64,000 nt of DNA from Prosopocoilus inquinatus (Eukaryota; Arthropoda; Insecta; Coleoptera; Lucanidae), in contig CM069875.1 in the NCBI GenBank assembly GCA_036172665.1, positions 10,062,001 to 10,126,000 on the forward strand, given 5' to 3'. Shown here piece by piece: positions 33,353-44,830 of the stretch; positions within the stretch are counted from its first letter, which is position 1; each line of letters opens with the position of its first letter. The translations under genes were made by a program, and so were the position numbers. The notes under the pieces were generated by a model, which was not told the DNA's origin, did no database searches, and saw nothing but the letters and a program-made list of their open reading frames with translations.

Positions 33353-34800
33353 TGATTATAGTCTTTTTTTACATTATAATTGTTCCAGGTGAATTTGTGA
33401 AATTGATGTTTTTTTTTAATATTCTTTACAGTTGTGTGTTGCTTATTCTTGAACAGTGTGAAACTTATTTAATTCTTAATACAATTGACTTTAAAACTGA
33501 TTTAGTATCGACATGTGTCGGTATTGATTGTCCATGGTATCATTTCAAGTTTATTGATAGTATCAGAAACAACAGTATTTTTGTATGCAATGACATAGAA
33601 TACAATTATCATTCTAATAAAGAAAGAATTGTTGTAACTTAAACGACAAGAGTACCTACCTATTATTTACTCTGAACAATAATTCATAATACTTTTTGAC
33701 TGACGTATAAATTATTTTCCATTAATTGAAACAACTTAAAGTTTCAAACCTAACATGGCGGCTAAATTTTTCGTTTAAAATTTGAAAATTTTATTTATAT
33801 TCCGAAAGTATTAATATTTAGGAATAATTTTAACACCATAATATTGTCCATAATTTTCTCTTTTATTTAATACCATTGCCATTTTTGTATCTTCAAATGG
33901 CGAGCAGCAATTCACAGAAACATAGTTTTCAATACAAGTTTGCTATGTTCGGTTTGAAACTTTCCACCCGGTATATTTTTAATATAGTTTCTTAATTTGT
34001 AATAATTAACAATGTTTTAGCAGTGATTGCTTGTACTTGCTAAGCTTAAGCTGTTTTCATTTTGTCGTCAAAAATAATACAGTCACTTCGGCCCGTGTTA
34101 TCAAAAGGTTGTCGACCCTTTAGAATATCATGAATTATAAAGAAGCTGAAATGGCTAACACTTTCAGTTGTTATATTCTACATGCTTGCATTATTCGTCT
34201 TATAAATGTTAAGGAAACTAGACAGGCAACAACGCGTTAAGTTATTTATCCACTCCTAAATGTTCCTCACTTAATTTGAAATTTATAATCTAGTCGACAA
34301 GTAAATGCCTCTAAATACGTAAGTAACAGCTTTTTACCGCATACCAAGACAAATTACTTTTCCTCTATACATATTAAGTCTACGTATACAAAGTAATAGA
34401 AGTTAGCCACAACCATAAAACTTTTAATGCGCCTCTGCTGTTTCTTAACTATCGAAAGTAATTAGACGAAAACGACTCTGATAAATTTGGTGCTTCTGCA
34501 AACTGCTTGTTTGTATAATTACGTATAATTGCTTGTGTACCTAATTGCTCGATGTTAGGTAGATGAGGGTCATAAATTTAGCCTAAAGTTAGATTTGTGT
34601 AATCTCCAGAAGAACAAGCAGCACGTGGAGATCTACAACTTCTATTACTGTATAACTGCTTAATTTCTGAGTTAATTTCATTTCGAATTCTAGGTATAAA
34701 AATTAAAGCACCTTATTTACTAGAAGTATAAAATACAAGGTACGTTCAATCAAAAGAAAACTCTAGTATGCTTTGAAATGATAATGAAAATATGTTTTAG
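33353..34800. other. AT-rich stretch, nothing recognised
   Basis: A 96-codon frame at 33352-33642 has no recognisable domain and is probably chance. No other signal seen. Confidence 0.4.
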
Positions 34801-34809
34801 TCTAACTAG

Positions 34810-35480
34810 TCGGACTAGTTGGACTATGTTGGCGGGGGTGGTTGCGGGATGTCTGGGACGTCGGGGACGTTGGGGACATCATTGCATGAGTAGCTATCCC
34901 CGAAGGGGGATCGTACTAACAGGGTTTAAAAACGCAGCCGAGAGTGAACGACGTACTGTTCATAGTCCAAGGTGATCCCAAGGGGACCCGATGTAGCGGG
35001 CGGCCCTGAGGAATTGTCACCAGCCTTACGTGCCAGGTGGAGGCCGGTGGTGAGATGCCACACCACCTGGTGGAAGAGTAGATTGGTGGTAGAGAATCTA
35101 CGGGTCGGATAGTACCAAGACATGGGGTAGAGCGTGTTTGCATGTACCTAAGTGAGGCTATCTGCGGTGCATGTAGAGTGTGCTTGTGGAAATAATATTT
35201 TAGAGAATTGGAACAGAAGGAGCAACAGAAATGAGTTTGGGAAGGCCCAAGGTTGGTACCATTAAGAGATATGGTAGAGGCACGAGTGTGAGCTATAAAT
35301 AGACCTTAAGGGTCGGTGGAGCAAGTGCAGACCGTTGTGGCCTTGAGGACCGGGGATCCCCGGTGAGTAAATATCTGTTGACTCTTGACATATGATTGTA
35401 AACACATGTTATTGTTGCATGAACGCAATGTGTCATTGGGCGATGACGGTGGCGGAAGGTTCCCAGTAGCCGAAGGAAAG
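34810..35480 (+). other. GC-rich island with TATA box, possible solo LTR
   Basis: Base composition shifts abruptly to GC- and purine-rich (GGCGGGGGTGGTTGCGGGA; GACGTCGGGGACGTTGGGG). A TATA box CTATAAATAG (35293-35302) is followed about 30 bases later by GGTCGGTGGAGCAAGTGCAG, an arrangement like a U3/R boundary of an LTR. A small palindrome GGGGATCCCC lies at about 35352. No TG...CA borders or target duplication could be fixed, so a solo LTR is only a suggestion; a foreign or gene-promoter fragment is also possible. Confidence 0.4.
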
Positions 35481-36935
35481 GGTGAGCGTTTGATTAATTA
35501 TATTTAAGTATTCGCATTAATATGTTTTTATAATAATGAAAAGAAAATGTTTTGATAATTTTGCGGCCGGTCTTACAGTAGTTAGCGAAAAGCTTGTTTA
35601 GTTCTGAAAAGAACAGATGCCGAATACAAAATTGAACGTGAAATCTTGAAAAGATGAATAATTTGACACTTTTGACGCTCAGGTTACGTTCAACAAATGC
35701 CATTGAGAAAGTGGACAATTAAGTTAAAACGCACGTTAACATTCCATGGATTGCCGCAATTTTTTTTTTCTTTTGAGTGAACATACAATAATTTTTGTCC
35801 GTACAAGATAGTGCTTCAATTCGCCTTATTTACCTTATAAGAGTAGATATTAACAATCATAGTACGAAATATACAAAATAGATAACATATTTATGGGTCA
35901 TTGCACATGGGTGTCTTTAAGTCTTCAATACTCAATAGTGACTTATTTAAAAAAAAACTCCAAATAGGAAGTACCTATTAAGGAAGCTATGTGTAGTCTT
36001 ATAAGGTTCACAGTGTATAAATTTTTGACCTATAATAATTTAATTTACACCATCACGAAGTATCAATGTTTCCTTATGGAACACCCAGTATACAAGCAGA
36101 TTTGTTCTGAAACTATAATGAAATAAAGTCAAAAGTGTATAATAAACTCGGACTAGAAAATTGGATCTGCCTCAAATAATAATAAATAAATAAAAGATGA
36201 ACGTGAAATGTTTCATGTCATAGAGTACTTAGTTATATTTTCAAATTTCTCGCATGAATTCATTATGCAACACCATAAACACAGGGTGATGCATTAGCTC
36301 AGCGGCAAACTTTGCCGTATGAAACTCATTAATTTAATCGAATTATTTTAATGCTTCAAAATCACTTAAATATTCACATAACATGTTTAAAATTCAAAAT
36401 CATGTAAATACACGTATTCCAAACTTCTGGAGAAGTGCAAAAGTGCAAGTTGTTCATTAAATAATTTACCAACCTAATTTATTATTTTTTAAATTGAATA
36501 CCACACATATATTTTATTTCAGTATCAGTTAGCCCTTGAAGAGATGTAAAAATGGTTTGCTTATTTTTAGTATTTACAGAATAATTTTTAATTTTGAAAT
36601 ATCTTATAATTTGGAATTATCTAGTGAAAATAGTTCAGTTCTTATATTTATTTCATTTCATCGCAACCGCTAAAACAATGATTGAATTTGAAAAAAAAAC
36701 TTAATTTTACAACATGCGAACTGATTCATAGTGTTGTTGGTAGTCGCTAGATTAAAAAAAGTGTTCAGTATTATAAAAGTAGAAAGGTTTAGAAATAATT
36801 AGATGTAAGGTTCATTGTCACATCATTAAAATTTAATAATTTGGCAGCCGATCGAATATTATCCATTTTTTGGATTAAATTAAAAATAACTCGGAAAATA
36901 CTAAATACTATAACAAAAGGTATGGTTGATTTCTA
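35481..36935. other. AT-rich stretch, nothing recognised
   Basis: No coding, repeat or RNA signal that I can support. Confidence 0.45.
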
Positions 36936-36943
36936 ATTTAAGC

Positions 36944-37238
36944 TAGGGCTGTGCGATAACAATAATAACGATAACGAATAGCTTTGTCACATCGGTAATA
37001 TTGATTCATCGACAATATCGATAATTTATTCAGCAGTGTATGTTTAATCAACATAAAGGTGTTATTGATTAATCGGAATATGGATAATATTGATTAATAA
37101 ATCAATATATCGATAATGTCGATTAATCGATAATATATCGATAATATCGGTTAATCGATAATTTTTATTTTTATCAGCATTCGATACTAGATTTGTATAC
37201 CGATATTATCGACACATCCATCTTTCTCCACAGCCCTA
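36944..37238. mobile_element. hAT-like MITE, 295 bp
   Basis: Ends read TAGGGCTGTGCGATAA and TAGGGCTGTGGAGAAA inward, with a decayed 8-bp duplication (5 of 8 matching). The interior is packed with ATCGATAAT/TAATCGATA in both orientations, parallel to the CCGATATATCGG clusters in the 23112 element. Confidence 0.7.
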
Positions 37239-38714
37239 GTAGAAGCATTCTATTAAAAAATCGAATAAATTTTTTTCCTTAAAATTATGTGAGCTTTCAT
37301 AGGGCACAGCTTGTCGGTGATCTAATAAATCACTCTGCATAAAACTCTGGAGAACGTTGCAAACAACACGAATTTAATTTATTTTTAATGGGGTTTTTAA
37401 TATTGTAAAATTTTTAAATATATTCATAATGATAATGGGTATAAAAAATAGTAATAAACTGCGCCTAAGTTATAAATGGATGTTGAAATCTCAAAAAAGA
37501 GAGGTATTCTTGTACACAAATTATGTTTTAATAAAAAAAATATCGCTTCAATATACGTGATAGAATTAATTTCAACGAACATGGTACGATGGTAATGTGA
37601 AAATCGAATGAGAAATAACTTTATATCATGGGCTATTAAGGTATGAAAACATTAACTGTGTATTTATTTAGGAATACCTTGAGAACATCAGCGTGATTAA
37701 CATAACTATTTCTTATTCCTAAATCTAATAAAAAAATCACGAACTTACTGATTGGAAATTGATTTCAGTAATAAACTCTCTGAATACATTCCGTTACGTG
37801 GAATTTAAATGAGTGGATTTACTGCATAGTTCTGTAGGCACGAAGCTGTAATTTTTGAAATTCAAATGTTTCTCTTTTGTCTTTGTTTCTGTCGACGTCA
37901 TGTGTCAATAACCCAACCTCAGCAATAAAAATTTGAAAATTTTTTTTAACTTTAAGTTATTAAGAATTAATTAGTCTTAACACTCTCGAAAGAAAAGATT
38001 CTATTGTAAATAATAAGCTGTGCCACATAGTAGTATGTATTTAAGTAACGTGTGCGAAACAGTACTTCTAAGAAATATTTGTTTTGCAAATGTACTCTAT
38101 AATATTGGTTGTTTGAGTTATTGAAATGTTTTATTATCTATCTGTGTTCGAGTTTAAAACGAACTAGAAAATATATTTAGACATATTTTAACTGACAAAT
38201 TTCAGTAGTCGTAAAAGATGGAGGAACTCTCTCCGTAAATTTAATATATAACCATTAATTTAATAAACTAAAAGACTGATATTAATGCTGCAATTCTACA
38301 CTAGATCGCAAGCATTGTAGAGTATTTAGGGTTTACACATTTAAGTGCCCAGATAATATAGAGTTTGCGGGAAAGCACCGTTACTTTATAATTGCATCAT
38401 TATAACTTAGAAAAGTAGTTAATATTTCAGAACGGAATGGAAAAGCACAAAATTTGAAAAATATATGTAAAAATTTAGACAACTTCTGACTACGATGCTT
38501 CTTCTGTAGGTTTTTAAGCAAAACTTGCATTTTCCATTATAAAACGATTGCGTTTATAACGTAACGATGTGTTTGCGCAAACTCTATAACATATTACATT
38601 ACCATCCTTATAATCGAGCTTATAATTGCAGGAAAAAATTGATTCGTTAATCGAAAACTGCTCGGGTAATTCACAAAAGTTCCATAATTACGGAAAATTC
38701 TTTAAAGCCTGACA
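37239..38714. other. AT-rich stretch, nothing recognised
   Basis: No ORF, repeat pair or RNA signal that I can support. Confidence 0.45.
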
Positions 38715-38716
38715 TA

Positions 38717-39522
38717 CTGTCTGTTTGATTATAAAAGCCCTGAGCTGTAACTCCTTTATTTTTCTTCAAACATCCAATAAAGTATATATATTCTTGAATG
38801 GGGCGTTCTTTTCTAGGGAAAGAAGAATCAAAATATTTTTTTGTGTACACTGTATAGGAGTCACGATGTCATCGACAATTTTTTTTAAATGGCATGATGA
38901 AATTTTTTTTGCAAAATATGACAGAATATCCTTTTCCGTTTTCAACCACATACAATTTTTATATCCTTACATAAGAAAATTTTCGAGAAAACTCAAGAAA
39001 ACCTACCTACATAACTTACCAATAAAGTTGCGGTTTCCAAGGAGATTCGGTCGGGCTGAAACTGATCGCGACTTTAACCAAAAACGAAAAATTAAATGAG
39101 GATGGTTTCCTAGACTTCGCTCGGTTTTAATTGTTTTTAATTACAGCGGACGTCGCCGTCAGTCGCGGTTAGTTTCAGCCCGACCGAATCTCCTTGGAAA
39201 CCGCAACTTTAATGGTAAGTTATGTAGGTAGGTTTTCTTGAGTTTTCTCGAAAATTTTCTTATGTAAGGATATACAAATTTTATGTGGTTGAAAAGGGAG
39301 AAGGATGTTCTGTCATATTTTACAAAAAAAGTTACATGGTGCCATTTAAAAAAAAAATTGTCGATGACATCATGACTCCTATAAAGTGCATCCAAAAAAA
39401 TATTTTGGTTCTTCATGCTCTAGAGAAGAACGTACCATAAAGAATATACATATATACTTTATTCGTTGTTTGAACAAAAATAAAGGAGTTACAGCTCGAG
39501 GCCTTTGTAATCAAACAGGCGG
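38717..39522. mobile_element. TA-flanked mirror element, about 360-bp arms
   Basis: TA (38715-38716, 39523-39524). Ends read CTGTCTGTTTGATTA and CCGCCTGTTTGATTA inward. The arms (38717 to about 39072; about 39160-39522) are inverted near-copies around a loop of about 90 bp. Each arm has an open frame with the same residues (NHIQFLYPYIRKFSRKLKKT-like; FPRRFGRAET) on opposite strands. I do not recognise this peptide and regard it as a by-product of the duplicated arm. Confidence 0.85.
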
Positions 39523-40003
39523 TATAATGAACTTCTCTCTTCTTGAATTTAATTTCCAACACAAATTTAATTTAATTCCATTTAATTATTAATAAAAATT
39601 AAATAAAAAGACAAAGCGGTGCAAGTCATTTTAAAATTGAGAGGTCCATTGCAATAACTCAGCACGTCCATTTTTGGGCATTTTTGGTATAGCATAAAAT
39701 TCTACATCATCCGCCGCAAGAACCAAGTTCAAATGACGATAATACGCAAAGTAATATGCAGATTTAAATATGGATAATACGCAAAATTGTGTAATAACTG
39801 GGCCAGTTCGTTGGTTTTTCCCTAATATCTTTCATATTTTTCATTTTTTGATTAGGTGGTCCAGATCGTCAGTAAACATTCGTCTGCACTAGGTCAACAC
39901 AACATCATTAACAAAAACCATGAATATCGTATTTAGTTTGTGATCAGTTTTTTGGTTTTCCTGAACATTTTGTTTGAGTGAACTTAGCTGATTATTACAC
40001 TCA

Positions 40004-40209
40004 TGCCCGGTTTCTGAAACGATACTTAACTCTATGTAGAGATATACTCCAGATAAACTCATTATAACTTCTAGAAATAGTTTTTCAAAACTTTATTTGT
40101 AGATAAAGTGTATACGTATTAACGTAAACAGATTATACTTTTCATAAAGTTATCTGTCAATAAAAATTTATCTTTAAATAAAGTTATTTATTGTTTCTCA
40201 AACCGGGCA
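40004..40209. mobile_element. PIF/Harbinger-type MITE, 206 bp
   Basis: Ends TGCCCGGTTTCTGAAACGAT and TGCCCGGTTTGAGAAACAAT read inward; TCA flanks (40001-40003, 40210-40212). Lies 20 bp from the Harbinger relic and has similar termini. Confidence 0.8.
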
Positions 40210-40229
40210 TCAGTCCGATGTGACACTTA

Positions 40230-41478
40230 TGGCCGGTTTCACAAAGCTTTGTTAAAGCGTTGATTAACTAATCAACCGTTAAGTTTAATCATTGTTAAAA
40301 ATTTGATGCTGTTTCACAAAACAAAAAACTATTATGTTAATCTCTGATTAACTAATTGGAGTTTACGTTTGGCAACATCGAAAAATTGCCACTTTGACAC
40401 CGCTTTAAAGTAATTTGTCCGATGTGGCGTCGCTTGCAGTCAGGTAGTGTGAGGTTAGAAACTCAAAATAAACAAATACATCTTGAAATTCTTCGCATTA
40501 GTGCAGCTAATGATTTTTAAAAATGAAAAAGAAAAAAAGAAAGGGAGGAAGGAAACTTTAGTGTAGTTGAAATACTTGAACATATATTGCAAAGACACGT
40601 TTTCTGTTGTGGGACAGCTCAGCGGGATTACCATCAGGTGAAATAATTTTAATATGGGGTACAATCTGGGGTGCCAATGACATGAGAAAAGCCTAATTTT
40701 AACTTGCGGAGCTTCTTCTATTAGCATTTTAAATAACTGTTTGCTTTGCCTTGCAATAAGATGAGTGACACGATGAATTATTCTACGTATCGATGAGTTC
40801 TGAAAGTATCAGGAATCAGCTGTTGAAATATTTCAGTGGATAATAACGTAAGTTTATCAGCAACTGATTTGTAACATAAAATGAATTTATTTTTGCTTGT
40901 TGCAGGTTCTAGTGTGGGACCAAAGAGTTCCATAACTCCTTTGGAAAAGTGATACGTTAAATTCATTATCATCCAAATCATTAAAAGGATTATTTCTGTC
41001 TCTTATAAAATGAATCCTACCTTAAGGAGGCATTTCTTTATCGTCAGAGAAGAAAGTGACGTTGCAGACATTTTGAAATAATTTCGAATTGTTTGTTGTT
41101 GAAAATAATTTCCGAAATAGTGTCGTAAAAATTAATGAATAAACCAAGTGAGTAAAAAGTACAGAAATGTCATTATTTTTCATATTTAAGATACGTTACA
41201 TTTTTAAATAAAATTATAATTATTTTTTAGATATATGTGAGGAATTTTTATATCAAAAAAGCTTGATAATAACTATGGAAAATTCACTCGTTGCTTTTTA
41301 ATCGCTGGAATTCTATCGATTAATTTAACGCCTGATTATACAGAAGTAAACGAAGCGTTATCTCTTAATCGAGCTTTGTGAAACACTTAACGGAGCATTA
41401 AGACTATTTGACGACCGATTAGAGAGCGAGCCGTTAATCAGAACTTAAATATTTAACGAAGCTTTCTGAAACCGGCCA
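40230..41478 (-). mobile_element. PIF/Harbinger transposon relic, 1,249 bp
   Basis: TTA on both sides (40227-40229, 41479-41481). Ends read inward TGGCCGGTTTCACAAAGCTT and TGGCCGGTTTCAGAAAGCTT. The interior carries a HARBI1-like transposase on the minus strand, so this may be a parent-type element for the small CCGGTTT-ended MITEs. Confidence 0.85.
40455..40981 (-). pseudogene. HARBI1-like transposase remnant
   Basis: The minus strand around 40980-40900 reads YHFSKGVMELFGPTL, resembling the start of the HARBI1 fold. About 40685-40595, in a shifted frame, reads HIKIISPDGNPAELSHNRKR then VFAIYVQV, matching the family pattern H-I-K-I..P......NRK..F.INVQ that follows the first catalytic Asp. That Asp region (expected GAIDCTH) is itself disrupted (CAPQIVP-like). 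Multiple frameshifts; the C-terminal half is not evident. PIF/Harbinger enzymes act with a separate Myb-like partner, which I do not see. Confidence 0.7.
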
Positions 41479-41481
41479 TTA

Positions 41482-42254
41482 ATAAAATAAAAATGAAACA
41501 AAGGTTAGTTCGCAAAAGTGTCTTCACCTGGATTTTGGGCACAGCAAAGGCGGGAGTTTTAAACTTTAATGTTTTAAATGAATACTTATTTCGAAAGTTA
41601 TAAAGCAATAATATGCGTTTTAAATATTCACACTTTAATTCAAACTAAGAAATTGACAGATACAAAAACAAGAAGCAAACTTCCTTAAAAAATACTAATC
41701 TCACTGCATAAATCAGGTTCAATAATTATTCTGTAATTTTCGGGAGGATTCGCCTTGATAATCACACTTTAAACGATTCCTTGTCTTTTATATTTGTTGT
41801 TGCTGCAACAATCACTGAACAGCGAAGTTTCTTGGACCTGGATATTTATATGCAGCTGATGTTAATCGGAATATCGGCCATACCATTGAATTGTCATTAA
41901 TTTTTCACCATCGTCTCCATTTACAATAAAACGTATTATTTTCTCTGTTCCTCTCCCTTTTTTAAAAAGTATCACAGTTACAGCGTACGTTCTAATGGAA
42001 ATAAAATATTTTTTTAGTCCGGGCACGTTGACAGTTTTTCGGTGCAGTAAGTGGGAGTCAAATTTTGTCCGTGCAGCGATACCCGATACAAGTTTTACGA
42101 ATTTCACTAACAGCTGTAGATCAAATTATGAAAACAAACTAAACACGAAATGCAATAAAAGCATTTATACAAATGCATATAAAAAACGATGGAAATATTC
42201 AGACTAAGTTGAACATAAGTTATGACATGAACATAAATGTCATTAAATTTTTTC
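41482..42254. other. Unassigned AT-rich stretch
   Basis: No supported feature between the Harbinger relic and the PLE. Confidence 0.4.
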
Positions 42255-42353
42255 GTACTTTTGTTTCCATAATTGAAGTTTGTTCTTGTCTGATGAAAAT
42301 AGTAAGTACAAAGTTTTTTTAATCTCAAACCAGACAGAAAAATGAAGGGAAAA

Positions 42354-42395
42354 CACTCAACGTTTCGCTATAGATTTCTAGCTTCGTCAGGAGTG
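42354..42395 (-). ncRNA. PLE hammerhead ribozyme, copy 1
   Basis: Minus strand: helix I CACTC/GAGTG, core CTGACGA (42390-42384), helix II GCTAGA/TCTATAGC-type with one G-A mismatch, GAAA (42366-42363), two-pair helix III ACGT, then T; predicted cleavage after 42359. One extra A lies between the core and helix II. PLE terminal repeats are known to carry hammerheads. Confidence 0.82.
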
Positions 42396-42554
42396 AAAAA
42401 AAGTAAATAAACAAGTTGTCAAGAGAAACAAGTCAGGAGAAACGAACAGGTAACATGATTTTAAACTAAAATACGAGTTGTCCGGAAGAATAAAGAGAAA
42501 AGTAACGAGAACTAAATTGAAACTATTTTTTTTTTTTATAATTAATTGACAGAT

Positions 42555-42921
42555 CTATATACTGTTTAAAGAGTCTAGAAAACTACAAAATATGTCATTT
42601 AAATTTTCAAAGTCCGTACGTTTATTAATAGAATTTGGAGACATTTTAATTTTACACATTTCTATGAAACGTCTTTTAAAAATATTAGATTCACTGTACA
42701 AAATGTCAAAATTATGATTATTTACTAATGAATGCTCTACAAGCATTGAATGATTTTGATTATTTTTTTGAATATGATATTTATGTTGCTCTAAACGTTT
42801 TTTTTTTTTAATTTTGGCTCGTTTCACCTATATAAACAGAATTACAATTTGAACATTTGATTTCATAAACTACGTTAGATTGTTTTAATTTCGGTATTCT
42901 GGTTTTTAAATTCGAAAAAAT
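42555..42921 (-). pseudogene. PLE GIY-YIG endonuclease domain, frame broken
   Basis: The minus strand after the RT stop reads VVYEIKCSNCNSVYIGET, the GIY-YIG start with a zinc-like CSNC pair as in many PLEs. It then meets TAA in SQN-stop, followed by a run of 12 A. The rest continues in another frame (RLEQHKYHIQKNNQNHSM, FKRRFIEMCKI) with the conserved late Glu. The same TAA occurs in copy 2, where the A run is 11, so the break predates or repeatedly strikes this homopolymer. Confidence 0.82.
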
Positions 42922-44133
42922 TTAATTTAAATTATTCACAGATTTACTGGGTAAAATTAAATTACGTTTTTTGAAAATGTGTTTAAATGTATTGTGTAAT
43001 GGTTCAATATAAGGCAATGATATGTATTTATGGTTCGAAGTTTGTCTGATGTTATTAGAGACATTTGAATTTTGTAAGTATTTAATACGATTTTTAATTA
43101 CTGATTCCATAAGATTTATTGGATAAGAATTTTGAATAAGAGTTTTCTTTATTAAATTTAAGTTATCATAAATGAAAACTTTATCAGAAAGTAAAACAGC
43201 TCGATCAGTTAATGAAATAATAGTTGCAATTTTATAATTTTTGGGTGTGTACGAGTGAAAATTTACGTACCTACCTGACCAGGTAGGTTTATGAAACCAA
43301 TTAGTAATTAATTTATCATTCTGTCTGATAATATTTACATCAAGAAAACTCAATGAATTATTATTTTCTTTTTCTACTGTAAATTGTAATCTATTATGAA
43401 AAGAATTAAATTTATTTAAAACAAAATCTACCTTATCAAAAGGCAAAATCAGTAAAATGTCATCTACATAACGAAAATATAACGTTAAATCGAATGATAA
43501 AGAGTTAATAACAGATTTTTCTAGTTCTTGCATAACAATTTCAGCTAAAGCCGGAGATAAAGGAGAACCCATTGCTGTGCCGAAAATCTGTTTATAAAAT
43601 TTATCATTGAAAGCAAAATAAGATGTTTCAAAACATAAATCAACTATTTCTAAAAAGTTACCTTTGGATATATCAGTAAAATCTTTAATCTCTAACCACC
43701 TATCATTAATACTTTTTAAAGCTAAATCTTTAGGAATGTTAGTAAATAAAGAAATAACATCAAAAGAAATTATAATGCAATTATTTGGTACAGTTATTTG
43801 TTTTAATTTTTCTACGAGTTCAAAAGAATTTTTTATAAAATATTCTGATTTACTAGTAACCTGAGTAATGATTTTTGAAATAAATTTAGATAAGAAATAT
43901 GGAGAAGAACCAATAGTGGAAACTATAGGACGAAGAGGTGTATTAGGTTTATGAATTTTTGGAATGCAGTTTAATTTAGGAAATATGGGATGTTGTACTT
44001 TAAGAGATTTAGCAACAATATTACTAATTTCAACGGATTTTTCAATCTTATTAATAATACTGAAAGTTTTACGTTGATAAGATTCGGTGAGATCATTAGC
44101 TGATTCTACATATGTATTATTATCAGACAGCAT
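42922..44133 (-). CDS. Penelope-like reverse transcriptase
   Basis: 403-codon intact frame, the longest in the window. RT motifs in order: CIPKIHKPNTPLRPIVS (about 57-72), SFDVISLFTNIP with the first catalytic Asp (about 123-134), GTAMGSPLSPALAEIV (185-200), RYVDD with the catalytic Asp pair (221-225), SLSFLDVNI (about 263-271). These are diagnostic of Penelope-like enzymes, which are related to telomerase RT. It stops at NLN; in copy 2 (near 50810) the same frame continues with LIFSNLKTK, so the stop here is a single-base change separating RT from its endonuclease. It could produce RT without the endonuclease. All RT catalytic residues are present, so this may be the best candidate in the window for mobilising the ribozyme repeats. 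Confidence 0.92.
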   Translation of the reverse strand: MLSDNNTYVESANDLTESYQRKTFSIINKIEKSVEISNIVAKSLKVQHPIFPKLNCIPKIHKPNTPLRPIVSTIGSSPYFLSKFISKIITQVTSKSEYFIKNSFELVEKLKQITVPNNCIIISFDVISLFTNIPKDLALKSINDRWLEIKDFTDISKGNFLEIVDLCFETSYFAFNDKFYKQIFGTAMGSPLSPALAEIVMQELEKSVINSLSFDLTLYFRYVDDILLILPFDKVDFVLNKFNSFHNRLQFTVEKENNNSLSFLDVNIIRQNDKLITNWFHKPTWSGRYVNFHSYTPKNYKIATIISLTDRAVLLSDKVFIYDNLNLIKKTLIQNSYPINLMESVIKNRIKYLQNSNVSNNIRQTSNHKYISLPYIEPLHNTFKHIFKKRNLILPSKSVNNLN

Positions 44134-44268
44134 AGTTTGAACTTTTGAAAAATAATCAGTTTATCAATTAAAACAATTACATTGCTTTTTTTACATTGTA
44201 GTAACAATAATATTAGGATTATCTTTAAGAAATTTTTTACAAGACAAGAGATCTCTAATAAGTATCTT

Positions 44269-44745
44269 TTACTTTGATTTTTCAAAAGTTTTATCAATAT
44301 TTCTAATATAATTTAAAAAATTAGAACAAAATTTATTTCTTATTTGTATTTTTGAAGGTGAATCTAAAGATTTAATACCAAACTCTAAGCTACTTAATAC
44401 TTTTAAGAAATCTACTTGTTTATGATAATAAGGTAATGAACATTTTTTGCCTAAAGCGAAAATGTATTTTAAATTTGACGGAATCTCAGTTTTTGTATAA
44501 TTTACAAGCCACTTATTTATTATATTTTGATCAAATTTAATGTAAAAATTTTTATCTCTAATAGAAATAAGATTATCTAACTTTTTAATCTGTGTCAATC
44601 GAATTTTATTAAAATACCTTTCATTTTTTTGATTTTCAAAATTTAGAAAATTAGTCAATGTGATATTATCAAGAAAATTACTTAACTGACCTAAGGCACA
44701 GACAACAACTAAAGCAGACTTGTCAGCCCTGTAGAAATTTTGCAC
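44269..44745 (-). pseudogene. PLE N-terminal (pre-RT) region
   Basis: An open frame of 158 codons preceding the RT on the same strand. It has no catalytic motif but is in the right place for the N-terminal part of a PLE polyprotein, and a related upstream segment occurs in copy 2 (50254-49948). An in-frame stretch upstream of 44760 (CMPSRGKILIHKSGAKF) ends in TGA, and frame breaks near 44270-44140 separate it from the RT. Confidence 0.6.
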
Positions 44746-44830
44746 CAGATTTATGTATTAAAATTTTACCGCGAGATGGCATACACTTAGTTGGTTGTAC
44801 TTCGGAAATTAATTTTGAGCCTAGTGCAAC

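Larger units (their letters stand above)
42266..44830 (-). mobile_element. Penelope-like element, copy 1 (5'-truncated)
   Basis: Minus-strand order: coding region from about 44830, RT (44133-42922), GIY-YIG endonuclease (about 42900-42560), then a terminal repeat (about 42470-42266) containing a hammerhead. The terminal repeat is followed by the first codon region of the next ORF, ATGGA, showing the tandem terminal-repeat structure of PLEs. The left boundary and target duplication are not resolved. Confidence 0.88.

Noticed and set aside
33352..33642. 96-codon ORF
   Set aside because: No domain, and it overlaps the end of a TA-type element; insufficient support for a gene.
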